64,000 bases of DNA from Desulforhopalus sp. (GCA_030247675.1 JAOTRX010000010.1:124001-188000), one strand, 5' to 3'; shown: positions 8,042-16,388, numbered from the stretch's first letter. Numbers and translations are program-made. Notes: generated from the sequence alone by a model not told the origin.

Positions 8042-9601
8042 ATGAATATCGGTGAATGGAGTTCCAAGAGGGCACATCTGTATCCGCAGCGGACCTTTCT
8101 AAAACAGGAAGACTTTTGTTGCACCAACCGGCAGTTTAACGAACGGGTCAATCATGCCGCCCATGCCCTGCTTGGTCTGCAAGTGGGCATGGGCGATCGT
8201 GTTGCCGTGCTCATGGTAAACGGCAGCGCCTTTTTAGAGATCTTTTTTGCCTGTGCCAAGATCGGCGCGGTTCTGGTACCTCTCAATCATCAGCTGGCGG
8301 CGCCGGAATTGCAACGGATTGTCCTCACCTGCAGGCCAAAGATCCTGCTGTATTCTGCAAGCTTTGGCGCGGTGGTCGATGAGCTGAAGGCCACTGACAC
8401 GCCGGTTTCCTGCTATCTCATGCACTCGGAAGGGACTCTTGAAGCGGCTACGGCTTTTGACGGGCCTCCTGCGGAGGACGCAGGCGGCGAGCCGCATATA
8501 TCCTGGGAGGTGGCACTGACCGACCCGGTTGTCATCATGTTTACCTCTGGCACGACCGGCACCCTCAAAGGGGCGGTGCTGACCCACCAGAATTTTCTTT
8601 TCGGAGCCATCCATGGCCTCCTCAGCTACGGCCTCAACCCCGGCACCATCTCTCTGGTGATAGCGCCCCTCTTTCATATCGGCGCCTTGGCCGCATCCGC
8701 CGCGCCGGTCATCTACGCCGGGGGAATCCTGATACTCCGGCCGTTTGACAATCCTTCCGAGGTCCTGCATCTCATAGAAAGGGAGAAAATCAATTATATC
8801 TTCGCCGTGCCGGTGATGTTCAAGATGCTGACCAAGGCCCCGGCCTGGGCCGATGCCGACTTTTCCCATGTGCATTTTTTCATGTCCGGGGGGGCGCCCA
8901 TGCCTGTTGAACTGATGCGTCAGTATCATACGGAAAAGGCAGTGCATTTCGCCCAAGGATACGGCATGACCGAAACCCAGCGGATCACTGCTCTTGAGCT
9001 TATCGACGCCGAACGCAAGGTTGGCTCCATCGGCAAGGAGGTCTTCCACACCACGGTTCGCATAGTCGGGGACGATGGCCGGGATGTACCTGCCGGTGCC
9101 GCCGGCGAAATGATTGTCAAGGGCCCGACGATCTTCGCCGGATACTGGGACAATCCCCAGGCAACTGCCGAGGCTCTGCGGAACGGCTGGTTCCACACTG
9201 GTGATCTGGGCAGGCGTGACGAAGAAGGCTTTTTGTATATTGTCGGCCGGAAAACCGATGTAATCATCTGTTCCGGCGAAAATATCTACGCCGCCGAAGT
9301 GGAACATGCCATTGAGGCCCTGCCCCAGGTATCTGAGGCGGCGGTGGTTGGGGCGCCTGATGCCAATCGCGGCGAAATTGCGGTGGCGTTCGTGGTGCTG
9401 AAGGAAGCAGGCGCAGTGAGTGCCGAGGGCTTGATCGCCGCCCTGAAGGGACAACTCGCGCCCTACAAAATTCCCAAGCGGGTGATTTTCACCGAGGTCT
9501 TGCCAAAAACCGGCAGCGGCAAAGTTCATAAGCAGGAGATTAAGGCAAAGCTTTTGTCTCAGGCTTTCACATCAAAGGAGTGCGGGATTCATGAACAGTG
9601 A
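8042..9601 (+). CDS. Acyl-CoA (or aryl-CoA/ACP) ligase, AMP-forming
   Basis: A 519-residue member of the ANL adenylate-forming family, which makes an acyl-AMP and then a thioester. The signature loop MFTSGTTGTLKGAVLTHQN lies near residue 165, GYGMTET near 305, the hinge motif TGDLGRRDEEGFLYIVGRKTD near 390, and the catalytic Lys in PKTGSGKVHK near the C-terminus. By similarity it is of the FadD/4-coumarate ligase type. Beside an ammonia-lyase and a KS-alpha/KS-beta pair, its likely substrate is an aryl-acrylic acid, but a fatty acid cannot be excluded. The ribosome site GGGGAAGAGG precedes the ATG, and the stop lies 11 bases inside the next gene. Confidence 0.85.
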   Translation: MNIGEWSSKRAHLYPQRTFLKQEDFCCTNRQFNERVNHAAHALLGLQVGMGDRVAVLMVNGSAFLEIFFACAKIGAVLVPLNHQLAAPELQRIVLTCRPKILLYSASFGAVVDELKATDTPVSCYLMHSEGTLEAATAFDGPPAEDAGGEPHISWEVALTDPVVIMFTSGTTGTLKGAVLTHQNFLFGAIHGLLSYGLNPGTISLVIAPLFHIGALAASAAPVIYAGGILILRPFDNPSEVLHLIEREKINYIFAVPVMFKMLTKAPAWADADFSHVHFFMSGGAPMPVELMRQYHTEKAVHFAQGYGMTETQRITALELIDAERKVGSIGKEVFHTTVRIVGDDGRDVPAGAAGEMIVKGPTIFAGYWDNPQATAEALRNGWFHTGDLGRRDEEGFLYIVGRKTDVIICSGENIYAAEVEHAIEALPQVSEAAVVGAPDANRGEIAVAFVVLKEAGAVSAEGLIAALKGQLAPYKIPKRVIFTEVLPKTGSGKVHKQEIKAKLLSQAFTSKECGIHEQ

Positions 9602-11150
9602 AAAACAACCGGATGCCTCAGGTTGGCAGGAGAAGATAGTTGTCGGCGATGCTGACATGGCGCTGGAAGATCTTCTGGCGGTGGCCTTCGAGGGGAGACA
9701 CGTACAACTTTCCGACAATCGGCAATGGCGGGAAAAATTGCAGGAGGGCCGTGCCATCATCGAACGCTCTCTGTCTTCCGGCCACAGGATATATGGTGTT
9801 TCCACAGGTGTTGGCTACAATTCCGGGCATACCATAGACGCGGACCACACTCATGAGTTTGCCTACCAGATCATCCGCCAGCACGGTTGTGGGCTGGGCG
9901 AGATGCTCAGCGTCGAAGAGGGGCGCGCCGTCGTCTTTGCCCGGCTGGTGAGTCTTGCCAAAGGCTATTCCGCGGTGCGCATCGAGCTTTTGCAGGCCCT
10001 CTGCAATCTTCTGAACCAAGGGGTTATCCCGGTCATACCCTCCTTGGGTTCAGTTGGCGCCTCCGGTGATCTGACACCACTTTCCTATCTGGCCTCGGTG
10101 CTGGCGGGTGAGCGCGAGGCCTATTTTGAGGGTGGTATTTGCCCGGCGGCAGAGGCCCTGCAAAAAGCCGGGTTAAAAGCGCATCAATTCGTGCCGAAGG
10201 AGTCCCTGGCCATCATGAACGGTACGGCCGTCATGACCGCCCTTGGCGCCATTGTTGCGGCCCGTTTCTCCAAAACTCTCCAGGCTTGCGAAGGGGCTAC
10301 GGCCCTGTGTGCCGAAGTGCTGTACGGCCGCTCGCAGGCCTTTACCGCCCTTGCCCATAGCCTCAAGCACCATCCCGGTCAAATCGCCGCGGCAGCGGCC
10401 ATGCGGGCCGCCTTTGCCGGAAGCCGGATGGTCGATCAAGGCAAAGCGGATGGGCGGATGGTGCAGGACCCGTATTCCATTCGCTGCGCCCCCCATGTCA
10501 TTGGCGCGGCGCGCGACTCCCTGACCTGGGTGCGGCAGGTGCTGGGCCGGGAACTGAACAGCGTCAACGACAACCCAATCGTCGACCCGGAAAAAGGGGA
10601 GATGCTCTTCGCCGGCAATTTTTACGGCGGCCACGTGGCGCTGACCATGGATCTGGTGAAGATCGCCGCCGCCTCCGTTGCCGATCTGATGGACCGGCAA
10701 TATGCCCTGCTGGTCGACGCGCGTCTCAACGTCGGTTTGCCGGAAACCCTTGTCGGTTATGAGGGGTGTGGCGTCAAAGCCCTGCAGTTGACGAGCAGCG
10801 CCTTGACGGCGATGGCGGTGCAGCGCGCCAACCCGGACACCCTGCTGTCGCGGCCCACCGAGGCGGGGAATCAGGACAAAGTGAGCATGGGCCAGAACGC
10901 CGCCCTGAACGCCTTGGAAGTCATGAAACTCTTTCAAGGGGTGGTGGCGTCCTTATTGGTAGCCCTTTCCAATGCGGCGGCCTTGCGCGACGAGGAGAAG
11001 TTTTCCGATAGCGGCAGGGAGCTATTAAAGCGCATCCGCTCCTTTTCCCCGGTCCTTGGCTCTGACCGGCGTCTGGATCACGATTTGCGGGGTTTGACGG
11101 AGGCAATCAATTCGGGGGAGCTCCTCGGAGCCGGGCAGGCGGAGATTTGA
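9591..11150 (+). CDS. MIO-type aromatic amino acid / histidine ammonia-lyase
   Basis: The 519-residue protein belongs to the HAL/PAL/TAL family, which removes ammonia from an amino acid to give an acrylate (urocanate, cinnamate or coumarate). Ala157-Ser158-Gly159 in GSVGASGDLTPLSYLA would cyclise to the MIO cofactor. Further family motifs are YGVSTGVGYNSG near residue 70, NDNP near 325 and QDKVSMGQNA near 425. The substrate-selecting pair, Ser-His in histidine lyases, His-Leu in tyrosine lyases and Phe-Leu in many phenylalanine lyases, is Gln97-His98 here by my alignment. No other histidine-degradation genes are present. The 11-base overlap with the CoA ligase gene indicates translational coupling, so an aromatic substrate feeding the ligase is the favoured reading. 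Confidence 0.85.
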   Translation: MNSEKQPDASGWQEKIVVGDADMALEDLLAVAFEGRHVQLSDNRQWREKLQEGRAIIERSLSSGHRIYGVSTGVGYNSGHTIDADHTHEFAYQIIRQHGCGLGEMLSVEEGRAVVFARLVSLAKGYSAVRIELLQALCNLLNQGVIPVIPSLGSVGASGDLTPLSYLASVLAGEREAYFEGGICPAAEALQKAGLKAHQFVPKESLAIMNGTAVMTALGAIVAARFSKTLQACEGATALCAEVLYGRSQAFTALAHSLKHHPGQIAAAAAMRAAFAGSRMVDQGKADGRMVQDPYSIRCAPHVIGAARDSLTWVRQVLGRELNSVNDNPIVDPEKGEMLFAGNFYGGHVALTMDLVKIAAASVADLMDRQYALLVDARLNVGLPETLVGYEGCGVKALQLTSSALTAMAVQRANPDTLLSRPTEAGNQDKVSMGQNAALNALEVMKLFQGVVASLLVALSNAAALRDEEKFSDSGRELLKRIRSFSPVLGSDRRLDHDLRGLTEAINSGELLGAGQAEI

Positions 11151-11155
11151 CCATC

Positions 11156-11193
11156 CCGGCCGGGTACACTTTTTGTAGGTTGTGCCCGGCCGG
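11156..11193. terminator. Hairpin between convergent genes
   Basis: CCGGCCGGGTACA (11156-11168) pairs with TGTGCCCGGCCGG (11181-11193) over 13 bp with one G-U, around a 12-base loop. It lies 6 bases past the ammonia-lyase stop and before the end of the opposing lyase gene, as expected for a bidirectional terminator. No long T-run follows. Confidence 0.65.
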
Positions 11194-11218
11194 TCAAGAG
11201 TTTTAAGCGGTTACGTCC

Positions 11219-12667
11219 TTAGCAGTCCTCGCCAAAATCGGCCTTGAATGCCTCTACCACCTTGGCGCCCCAATTGCCTCCCAGGGGTTCGAGGCGGCCG
11301 AAGAAGAAGCGCATTACCGGTGGTTCCTGGACAAACTTCAGCCCGCCGATCAGTTCCTTATGTTTATGCAGCCAGGCAACGCGGTCGGCCACATACTCGA
11401 TATGGCCGAGGGTAAAGGCGCGCCGCGGTACGGCAAGGCGAACGAGTTCCATTCTGGCGGTGATCTCATTGCCGTCCCTGTCCCGGTCTTCGGACATCGT
11501 CCCCCTCTCAACCCCGCGTGCTCCGGAGATAAGATACAGTGCCGCATTGAGGGCCTCTGCCGGATACTGCAGGGGCGGGATGTGCGGCAGGATGGCCTTG
11601 GCATCGATATGGCAGGCCAATCCGCCCGGCGGGGTAACGACGGGCACACCGTACTGTTGTAAGCGTTCGACAAAAAACTTGATGAATTCCGGGCTGCTCC
11701 CGGCCACTTCCGTCTGAGTCATCTCTTCAAGGCCCACCGCCATGGCCTCAATTTCCTTGGTGGACATGCCGCCATAGGTGGAGAAGCCTTCGTAAACCGG
11801 CAGCCAGTTCATCAGGTGATCGAATTGTTCTTTAATGTTGGTGGCAATCAGCCCACCGCGGGCTCCGCCGCTTTTTCGGCCGGACATATAATAAATATCC
11901 ACATAGCTCATCATCTCGTTGAGGATGTCTTGGATCGATTTATGGCGATACCCCTCCTCGCGTTGCTTGATAAAATAGGCATTCTCGCCAATGAGGCTGC
12001 CGTCCAGGATGAGGAGGATGCCATTGTCCCTGGCAACCTTATTGACCTCCCGCAGATTGGCCATGGAGAAGGGCTGGCCACCGATGAGGTTGGTCGTTGC
12101 CTCCATCCGGATAAAGGCTATTCGGTCCGGACCATATTCTTTCACGGCATTTTTCAGTTTGGTGATATCAATGTTGCCTTTAAAGGGTTCGTTGCCGGCG
12201 GGGATGAGCGCACTGTCGCTCACCAGATCGAAAATCTGCGAGCCAAGAATCTCCACATGGACCCGTGTCGATGGGAAGTGGTAATTATTCAGTACTACCT
12301 GGCCCGGTTTCAGCAAAACCTTGACAAGCAGATGTTCTGCCGCCCGTCCCTGGTGCACCGGCAAGGTGTAGTTGAAGCCAAAAACCTTTTTAACGGAACG
12401 TTCCAGCTTGTAAAAGCTCTCGGAACCGGCATAAGCATCGTCGGCGACCATCATGGCGGCGAGCTGGTTGTCGCTCATGGCATTGGTCCCGCTATCGGTC
12501 AGCATATCGAGGAAAACTTCTCTGGAGGGGAGAAGAAAGGTGTTATAGCCGACCGCCTGCAGGCATTGCAGCCGTTCAGCAGCTGGAAGAAGATTGATTT
12601 TTTGAACAATTTTTACCCGATGCATCTCCATGGGTATTTGCCGGCCATCTGCGAGTGAGATAATCAT
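11219..12667 (-). CDS. Tyrosine phenol-lyase / tryptophanase family PLP enzyme
   Basis: A 482-residue beta-eliminating lyase. Family enzymes use PLP to split tyrosine to phenol, or tryptophan to indole, plus pyruvate and ammonia. Seen are VHQGRAAEH near residue 100, the PLP-lysine region YMSGRKSGGARGG near 260, and the C-terminal VRLAVPRRAFTLGHIEYVADR. The SGARGVERG segment keeps the Arg that in tyrosine phenol-lyase contacts the ring hydroxyl. The position equal to Thr124 (Asp in tryptophanase) is Pro in NYHFPSTRVH, so the substrate is uncertain. The start at 12667 follows CGGAGGGG; a long open extension upstream is not protein-like. It converges on the ammonia-lyase gene. Confidence 0.8.
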   Translation of the reverse strand: MIISLADGRQIPMEMHRVKIVQKINLLPAAERLQCLQAVGYNTFLLPSREVFLDMLTDSGTNAMSDNQLAAMMVADDAYAGSESFYKLERSVKKVFGFNYTLPVHQGRAAEHLLVKVLLKPGQVVLNNYHFPSTRVHVEILGSQIFDLVSDSALIPAGNEPFKGNIDITKLKNAVKEYGPDRIAFIRMEATTNLIGGQPFSMANLREVNKVARDNGILLILDGSLIGENAYFIKQREEGYRHKSIQDILNEMMSYVDIYYMSGRKSGGARGGLIATNIKEQFDHLMNWLPVYEGFSTYGGMSTKEIEAMAVGLEEMTQTEVAGSSPEFIKFFVERLQQYGVPVVTPPGGLACHIDAKAILPHIPPLQYPAEALNAALYLISGARGVERGTMSEDRDRDGNEITARMELVRLAVPRRAFTLGHIEYVADRVAWLHKHKELIGGLKFVQEPPVMRFFFGRLEPLGGNWGAKVVEAFKADFGEDC

Positions 12668-12951
12668 AAACCCCTCCGTTTGATTTGGATTTTGTTGTTC
12701 AATTGAGAACAACTGTTTTGCAGACCTGTTTCGATGAAAATCGTAACGTTCACGTTGAATTACTAGCTTCTGGATGAAAAAGTCAATAGAGCTTTTTGAG
12801 AAATGCATCTTGTGTCGCAGGGCCATTCGTTTCGTTTGAGTAGACAAGCTGCGCAAACTCATCGAGATGTCTTCGCGATATGGCTGCCTTGCGTTGGTGA
12901 AACGATTTGGCTGTGTTGAAGAGATATGCAGAATCTGTTTTTGCCGCGCAT

Positions 12952-13449
12952 TTATGCTAGCCCGGCCCAATAGAGTAGAGCAATGAGTCCGACTGCAACC
13001 AGCACGGCGATCGCGGTTTTCAGGCCATCGGCCAGGGTAAAAGGTGCTTGTTCGGGAGGGGTATACGGGTTTCTCGGCGGCCATCCGAACATCGCCTTGC
13101 CGAGGACATCGTTGGTATAGTGCAGCTGGCAGGATCGACAGGCGTATTCCATATACCATTGCGGCGAATCGTCGGGTACCTCCCAGAGCTTCTCTCTGGT
13201 ATCCATAACCTCGCCGCATTCGGGGCAGCGGGGCGGCAAGTAACCATTGAGGAGGCGGAGATGGTAGCGTTCAAGCAACAGGCCGAGCAGCATGACCAGC
13301 AGACCGCCACCCGCCTGGTACCATGATCCCTCGCCAGCGCACTTGAAGGTGGTGAACATGCCGAGGGCGACACCAAGCAGGGCAATCGCCCTGATCAGCA
13401 TCCACAGCATGCGGTGGATGAATGGATGGAGACTTTCTTTCTTGGCCAT
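12952..13449 (-). CDS. Membrane protein with a four-Cys zinc-ribbon-like insert
   Basis: I do not recognise a named family. The 165-residue protein has two hydrophobic segments near the N-terminus (about residues 15-36 and 43-60), then a soluble part with RCPECGE and ACRSCQ, a CxxC pair that could bind zinc, and a C-terminal hydrophobic segment (about 140-163). The soluble part also has DSPQWYMEY. The start abuts copy B of the dispersed repeat, which reads away from it. No neighbour suggests a role. Confidence 0.65.
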   Translation of the reverse strand: MAKKESLHPFIHRMLWMLIRAIALLGVALGMFTTFKCAGEGSWYQAGGGLLVMLLGLLLERYHLRLLNGYLPPRCPECGEVMDTREKLWEVPDDSPQWYMEYACRSCQLHYTNDVLGKAMFGWPPRNPYTPPEQAPFTLADGLKTAIAVLVAVGLIALLYWAGLA

Positions 13450-13506
13450 TAAAGCTGAGTTGAGCAGCTTGCCTGCTCAAATGAAACTTATGCTCTTGCG
13501 GTATAA
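13450..13506 (+). repeat. Dispersed ~58-bp repeat, copy B
   Basis: It begins directly before the start codon of the minus-strand membrane protein gene and reads in the opposite direction. The first hairpin is perfect here: TTGAGCAG, a 5-base loop, CTGCTCAA. The second is TATGCT-CTTGC-GGTATA with wobble pairs. It differs from copy A at about eight positions and by one gap. Confidence 0.8.
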
Positions 13507-13832
13507 GACAGTATAATCTGGTATCTGTGCCGGCTTTTAGAAGATGGTTATGGTAGTAATCTATGACAAGGTGTTCGCAGCAACCTAAAAGTGCCTTTAA
13601 GCATTTAAGTCTCAGATTCCTGACATGAATTTAGCTTCGGCAGATTCAAATTGCAAGAGTGCCACGTTAAGCATGGCAAAAAACTTCATGGTGAATTTAG
13701 TTGCCAAGGACAATTGCCGAATCGTATTTGAATAAGGCCAGTGGCTGGTGATAGCACAGAGAGGCAGAGACAAACCCCAGCCCCGGCACGGGGCGTCACA
13801 GCGCCCTGACCGCATCTCCATGGAGGAGCCGC
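13507..13832. other. Intergenic region, no gene seen
   Basis: 326 bp before a small membrane-protein gene. A 36-codon open frame at about 13625-13735 has no ribosome site and is not reported as a gene. A promoter for 13833 is expected. Confidence 0.35.
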
Positions 13833-14264
13833 ATGCCCAAGAAAAACCCTCGAAAAAAGAAAAATATTCCGATTCCACTACCTTGGCTTATCTGCTCCTG
13901 GCTGGGCGCTCTCCTCCTCGGCGTCGGCCTGTTTTTCTTTATCCTGAAAAAATCAGGCGTATCCTTCCCCATCGCCGCCGGGCAGAGCACCGATCCCTTC
14001 TTCTTTGCCTTTCTCGCCGGCGTTCTGGCGCCACTTTTCCTGCAGGTCTTTGTCATCATGATCATGCGGGGCATGGTGCACAAACGTAGCGCTGCCGAGA
14101 TAGCCAAGGAGGTGGCCGTAACCGGCGCCGGGATGGTTGCCAGCACGCTGCTCGACGCACTCTCCAGCAGCAATGGTTCGAAAGACAACCGGTCCTCCTC
14201 GGGAGGTGGGGATAAGGGCGGTGGCGGGAGTTTTGGCGGCGGCGGTGCCTCCGGAGGCTACTGA
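13833..14264 (+). CDS. Small membrane protein with Gly/Ser-rich tail, unknown
   Basis: A 143-residue protein without a family I can name. It has a very basic N-terminus (MPKKNPRKKKNI), two hydrophobic segments (about residues 17-38 and 53-76), a predicted helix (HKRSAAEIAKEVAVTG) and a tail of Ser and Gly repeats ending GGGGASGGY. The basic start suggests an N-in orientation. The ATG has a GGAGG site 6 bases upstream. A short CGGCAG/CTGCCG hairpin follows the stop. Confidence 0.6.
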   Translation: MPKKNPRKKKNIPIPLPWLICSWLGALLLGVGLFFFILKKSGVSFPIAAGQSTDPFFFAFLAGVLAPLFLQVFVIMIMRGMVHKRSAAEIAKEVAVTGAGMVASTLLDALSSSNGSKDNRSSSGGGDKGGGGSFGGGGASGGY

Positions 14265-14544
14265 GCGGCAGGGACGAAAAGACTGCCGGAAAACCCCAAA
14301 GCGGCCATGCACCGGCGGGGAATTTGAACGTGTCCACCATTCGCTTTACACCTGCAAAAATCATCTCAGGCATGTAGCCGGAAATTCTTCTCACCGAAGT
14401 GACCATTCTCCCAACTTGGGCAACGCCCCGGAAATCTTGTGTATCCGATGGCCATTCTTATAGTGGCAAGAAGAGGAGAATTTCCTCTCTGCAATGTTGC
14501 ACTTTCGCAAGACTTGATCTGTCGTTCAACAAGTGGAGCATGCC

Positions 14545-15462
14545 ATGAATGTAACCTTTATCAAGCCTGAGGAGGCCCTTCTGAAGATTAAAGATGGGGC
14601 CTTGCTCATTCACACCCTTCCGGCGGAGCATTTTGCCAAAATACATCTTCCAGGGGCCGTCAATGCCTGTGTCTATCAGGTCACCTTTCTTGATGATATG
14701 AAATCCCTCTGCGCAGATACGGACAAGACCATTGTCCTCTACGGCTCCAGCAAACACTCTCTCGATGCGGTGACTGCGGCGGAAAAGCTCCAGAGGAGCG
14801 GATACCGGCAGGTTTTCGTTTTGGATGGGGGTATTGTTGCCTGGCGCGGGGCAGGTTTGCCGGTGGAAGGCGACGCAGCCCTGGGGGACGTTGATCCTAC
14901 AAGCCGACTGCCACCCTTAAACGGAGAATATCAAGTAGATACCGCAGCCAGCATCGTGGCATGGTCCGGTCGCAACCAGAATAATAAGCACTTCGGCACA
15001 CTTCCGCTGAAAAGCGGGCGCCTTGTCGTGCACGGACGTTCTCTTACCGGGGAACTGGTTGTTGATATGGACGCCATGGAAAACATCAATCTGGCCGGTG
15101 ATGAACTTCAGCCGATTCTTCTCGCCCACCTGAAATCCGATGACTTTTTCTTCACCAAGGTATTTCCAACGGCGACCTTTATCATTGATCAAGGAGAGCT
15201 TGCCGAAATTCCCTACAGGACAACTGCCAACTGTCTGCTCAAAGGTTCGCTCAGTCTGCGCGGTGTGACGAAAGATTTTGATTTTCCGGCAATATTTGCA
15301 GTATGGGAGAACGGCAGCCTGGGAGTGGAAGCTCATTTTGATCTCGACCGCACCGAGTGGGGTGTCATTTATGGCTCCAGCCGCTTCTTTGAGCATCTTG
15401 GCATGCACGCGGTCTTTGACCAGATAAGCATCGAACTGCGCCTTGTTCTGCAGGGGATATAG
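14545..15462 (+). CDS. Rhodanese-like domain fused to YceI domain
   Basis: A 305-residue two-domain protein without a signal peptide. Residues 1-110 form a rhodanese-like domain (ALLIHTLPAEHFAKIHLPGAVNA, then VLDGGIVAWRGAGLPVEG). The usual catalytic Cys of the YCxxG loop is Gly (IVLYGSSKHS), so sulfurtransferase activity is not expected. Residues ~125-305 form a YceI-like lipocalin fold (YQVDTAASIVAWSGR, GSLSLRGVTKDFDFP, DLDRTEWGVIYGSS), a fold that binds isoprenoid-like lipids in family members. The start at 14545 follows GTGGAGC; a GTG at 14533 is an alternative. No operon partners are seen. Confidence 0.78.
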   Translation: MNVTFIKPEEALLKIKDGALLIHTLPAEHFAKIHLPGAVNACVYQVTFLDDMKSLCADTDKTIVLYGSSKHSLDAVTAAEKLQRSGYRQVFVLDGGIVAWRGAGLPVEGDAALGDVDPTSRLPPLNGEYQVDTAASIVAWSGRNQNNKHFGTLPLKSGRLVVHGRSLTGELVVDMDAMENINLAGDELQPILLAHLKSDDFFFTKVFPTATFIIDQGELAEIPYRTTANCLLKGSLSLRGVTKDFDFPAIFAVWENGSLGVEAHFDLDRTEWGVIYGSSRFFEHLGMHAVFDQISIELRLVLQGI

Positions 15463-15556
15463 GCAGGGATAGTCTTAGGTTGTGGGGAGGGATTGTCTGC
15501 TGGAGGGTCAGTTGCCGCGCAGTTCAACGGTCAACTGGAGCGCATTGCTAACCATT

Positions 15557-15841
15557 TTATTTTCTTTCACTGGCCTTTTTATAGACCAGATTTTTGTCTC
15601 TTTTCCCGATTGCAATTACCAAAACAAAAATTTCTTCGTCGATTACTTCATAAACAAGACGGTAACCACTGGCTCTGAGTTTAATTTTGTAATGGTTTTC
15701 AAAACCTGAAAGCTGGCAACTGGGCACATGTGGAGATTCAAGACGTTCTTTTAACTTTTTCTTGAGTTGAATCTGAATAGTATTGTCGAGCTTTTTCCAT
15801 TCCTTAAGGGCTGTGGGGAGAAACTTTAATTTATAGCTCAT
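15557..15841 (-). CDS. RelE/ParE-type toxin
   Basis: The 94-residue protein has the RelE pattern: a basic N-terminal strand and helix (LKFLPTALKEWKKLDNTIQIQLKKKLKERL), CQLSGFENHYKIKLRASGYRLVYEV, and IAIGKRDKNLVYKKA at the end. RelE toxins cleave mRNA on the ribosome. It overlaps the 3' end of the antitoxin gene by 11 bases, the normal order for such pairs. The stretch is more AT-rich than the neighbouring chromosome, which fits acquisition. Confidence 0.88.
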   Translation of the reverse strand: MSYKLKFLPTALKEWKKLDNTIQIQLKKKLKERLESPHVPSCQLSGFENHYKIKLRASGYRLVYEVIDEEIFVLVIAIGKRDKNLVYKKASERK

Positions 15842-16082
15842 CTAACGTTACTTCAACGGCTGAAATTTTTTCATACTGCCGTTCTTTAACAATGACTCCG
15901 AGTTGGTAGTTTTCAATTTTTTCGAGTAACGCTTCGTATGTCGCTGCGGGGATGAGATATGCTGTTGGTCTATTATGATTAAGAATGGCAATAGGCTCAC
16001 CGCCTGACTGTTCAATAAGGGCAGAAGGGTTTTTCTTTAGTTCCGAAATGCTCACTGAGCAATTCGCTAATACAGATTCCAT
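15831..16082 (-). CDS. Phd/YefM-type antitoxin
   Basis: An 83-residue antitoxin with the Phd/YefM N-terminal DNA-binding layout (VSISELKKNPSALIEQSGGEPIAILNHNRPTAYLIPAATYEALLEKIEN) and a C-terminal acidic tail that would clasp the toxin. It should repress its own promoter. The ATG at 16082 has AGGTG 6 bases upstream; a GTG two codons earlier is too close to that site. Confidence 0.87.
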   Translation of the reverse strand: MESVLANCSVSISELKKNPSALIEQSGGEPIAILNHNRPTAYLIPAATYEALLEKIENYQLGVIVKERQYEKISAVEVTLDEL

Positions 16083-16164
16083 AATCACACCTGTAATTTT
16101 TTTATTTAGGTCAAAAATATATACTTATTATAGGTCTTATTATTATAACCTGCAAGTTGTATAT

Positions 16165-16251
16165 TGGTGGTTAACGCCTTGGGTGACCTGCCGCGCCGAT
16201 GACCTTCCTGAGGTAATTGGGGCAGGTCCTATCGTTGGATACAACCCACCA
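16165..16251. repeat. Nested inverted repeat next to the TA module
   Basis: Outer arms TGGTGGTT (16165-16172) and AACCCACCA (16243-16251) enclose perfect inner arms GACCTGCC (16185-16192) and GGCAGGTC (16221-16228). The unit is richer in GC than its surroundings, as expected for a relic of a mobile element or a structured insertion. It does not fit the core-site consensus of integron attC. Confidence 0.5.
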
Positions 16252-16388
16252 GTTTGAGCGCTACACAAACATTGTGAACCGCTTGGAGGTTTCCTGCAAT
16301 GACCTCTTACTTATGCATTCAAACAGAGCAAAAGTGAAAATCCGTGCATCACGAAGATTAAATTTACTCTGACCCCATATTCCTGCGT

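Noticed and set aside
8234..9529. A long minus-strand open frame opposite the acyl-CoA ligase
   Set aside because: It mirrors the codon pattern of a clear ANL-family gene and has no protein family features of its own.
12668..13219. A 184-codon N-terminal extension of the tyrosine phenol-lyase-like gene
   Set aside because: The extension is open but rich in Arg, Ser and Thr without domain character, overlaps the membrane-protein gene, and the ATG at 12667 has a strong ribosome site and family-length product.
13625..13735. A 36-codon open frame before the Gly-rich membrane protein
   Set aside because: No ribosome-binding site and no recognisable sequence; chance open frame is likely.
16161..16262. 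The palindrome beside the TA pair as an integron attC site
   Set aside because: The ends do not fit the RYYYAAC / GTTRRRY core sites, no second copy is present, and the nearby integrase-like fragment is too weak to support an integron.
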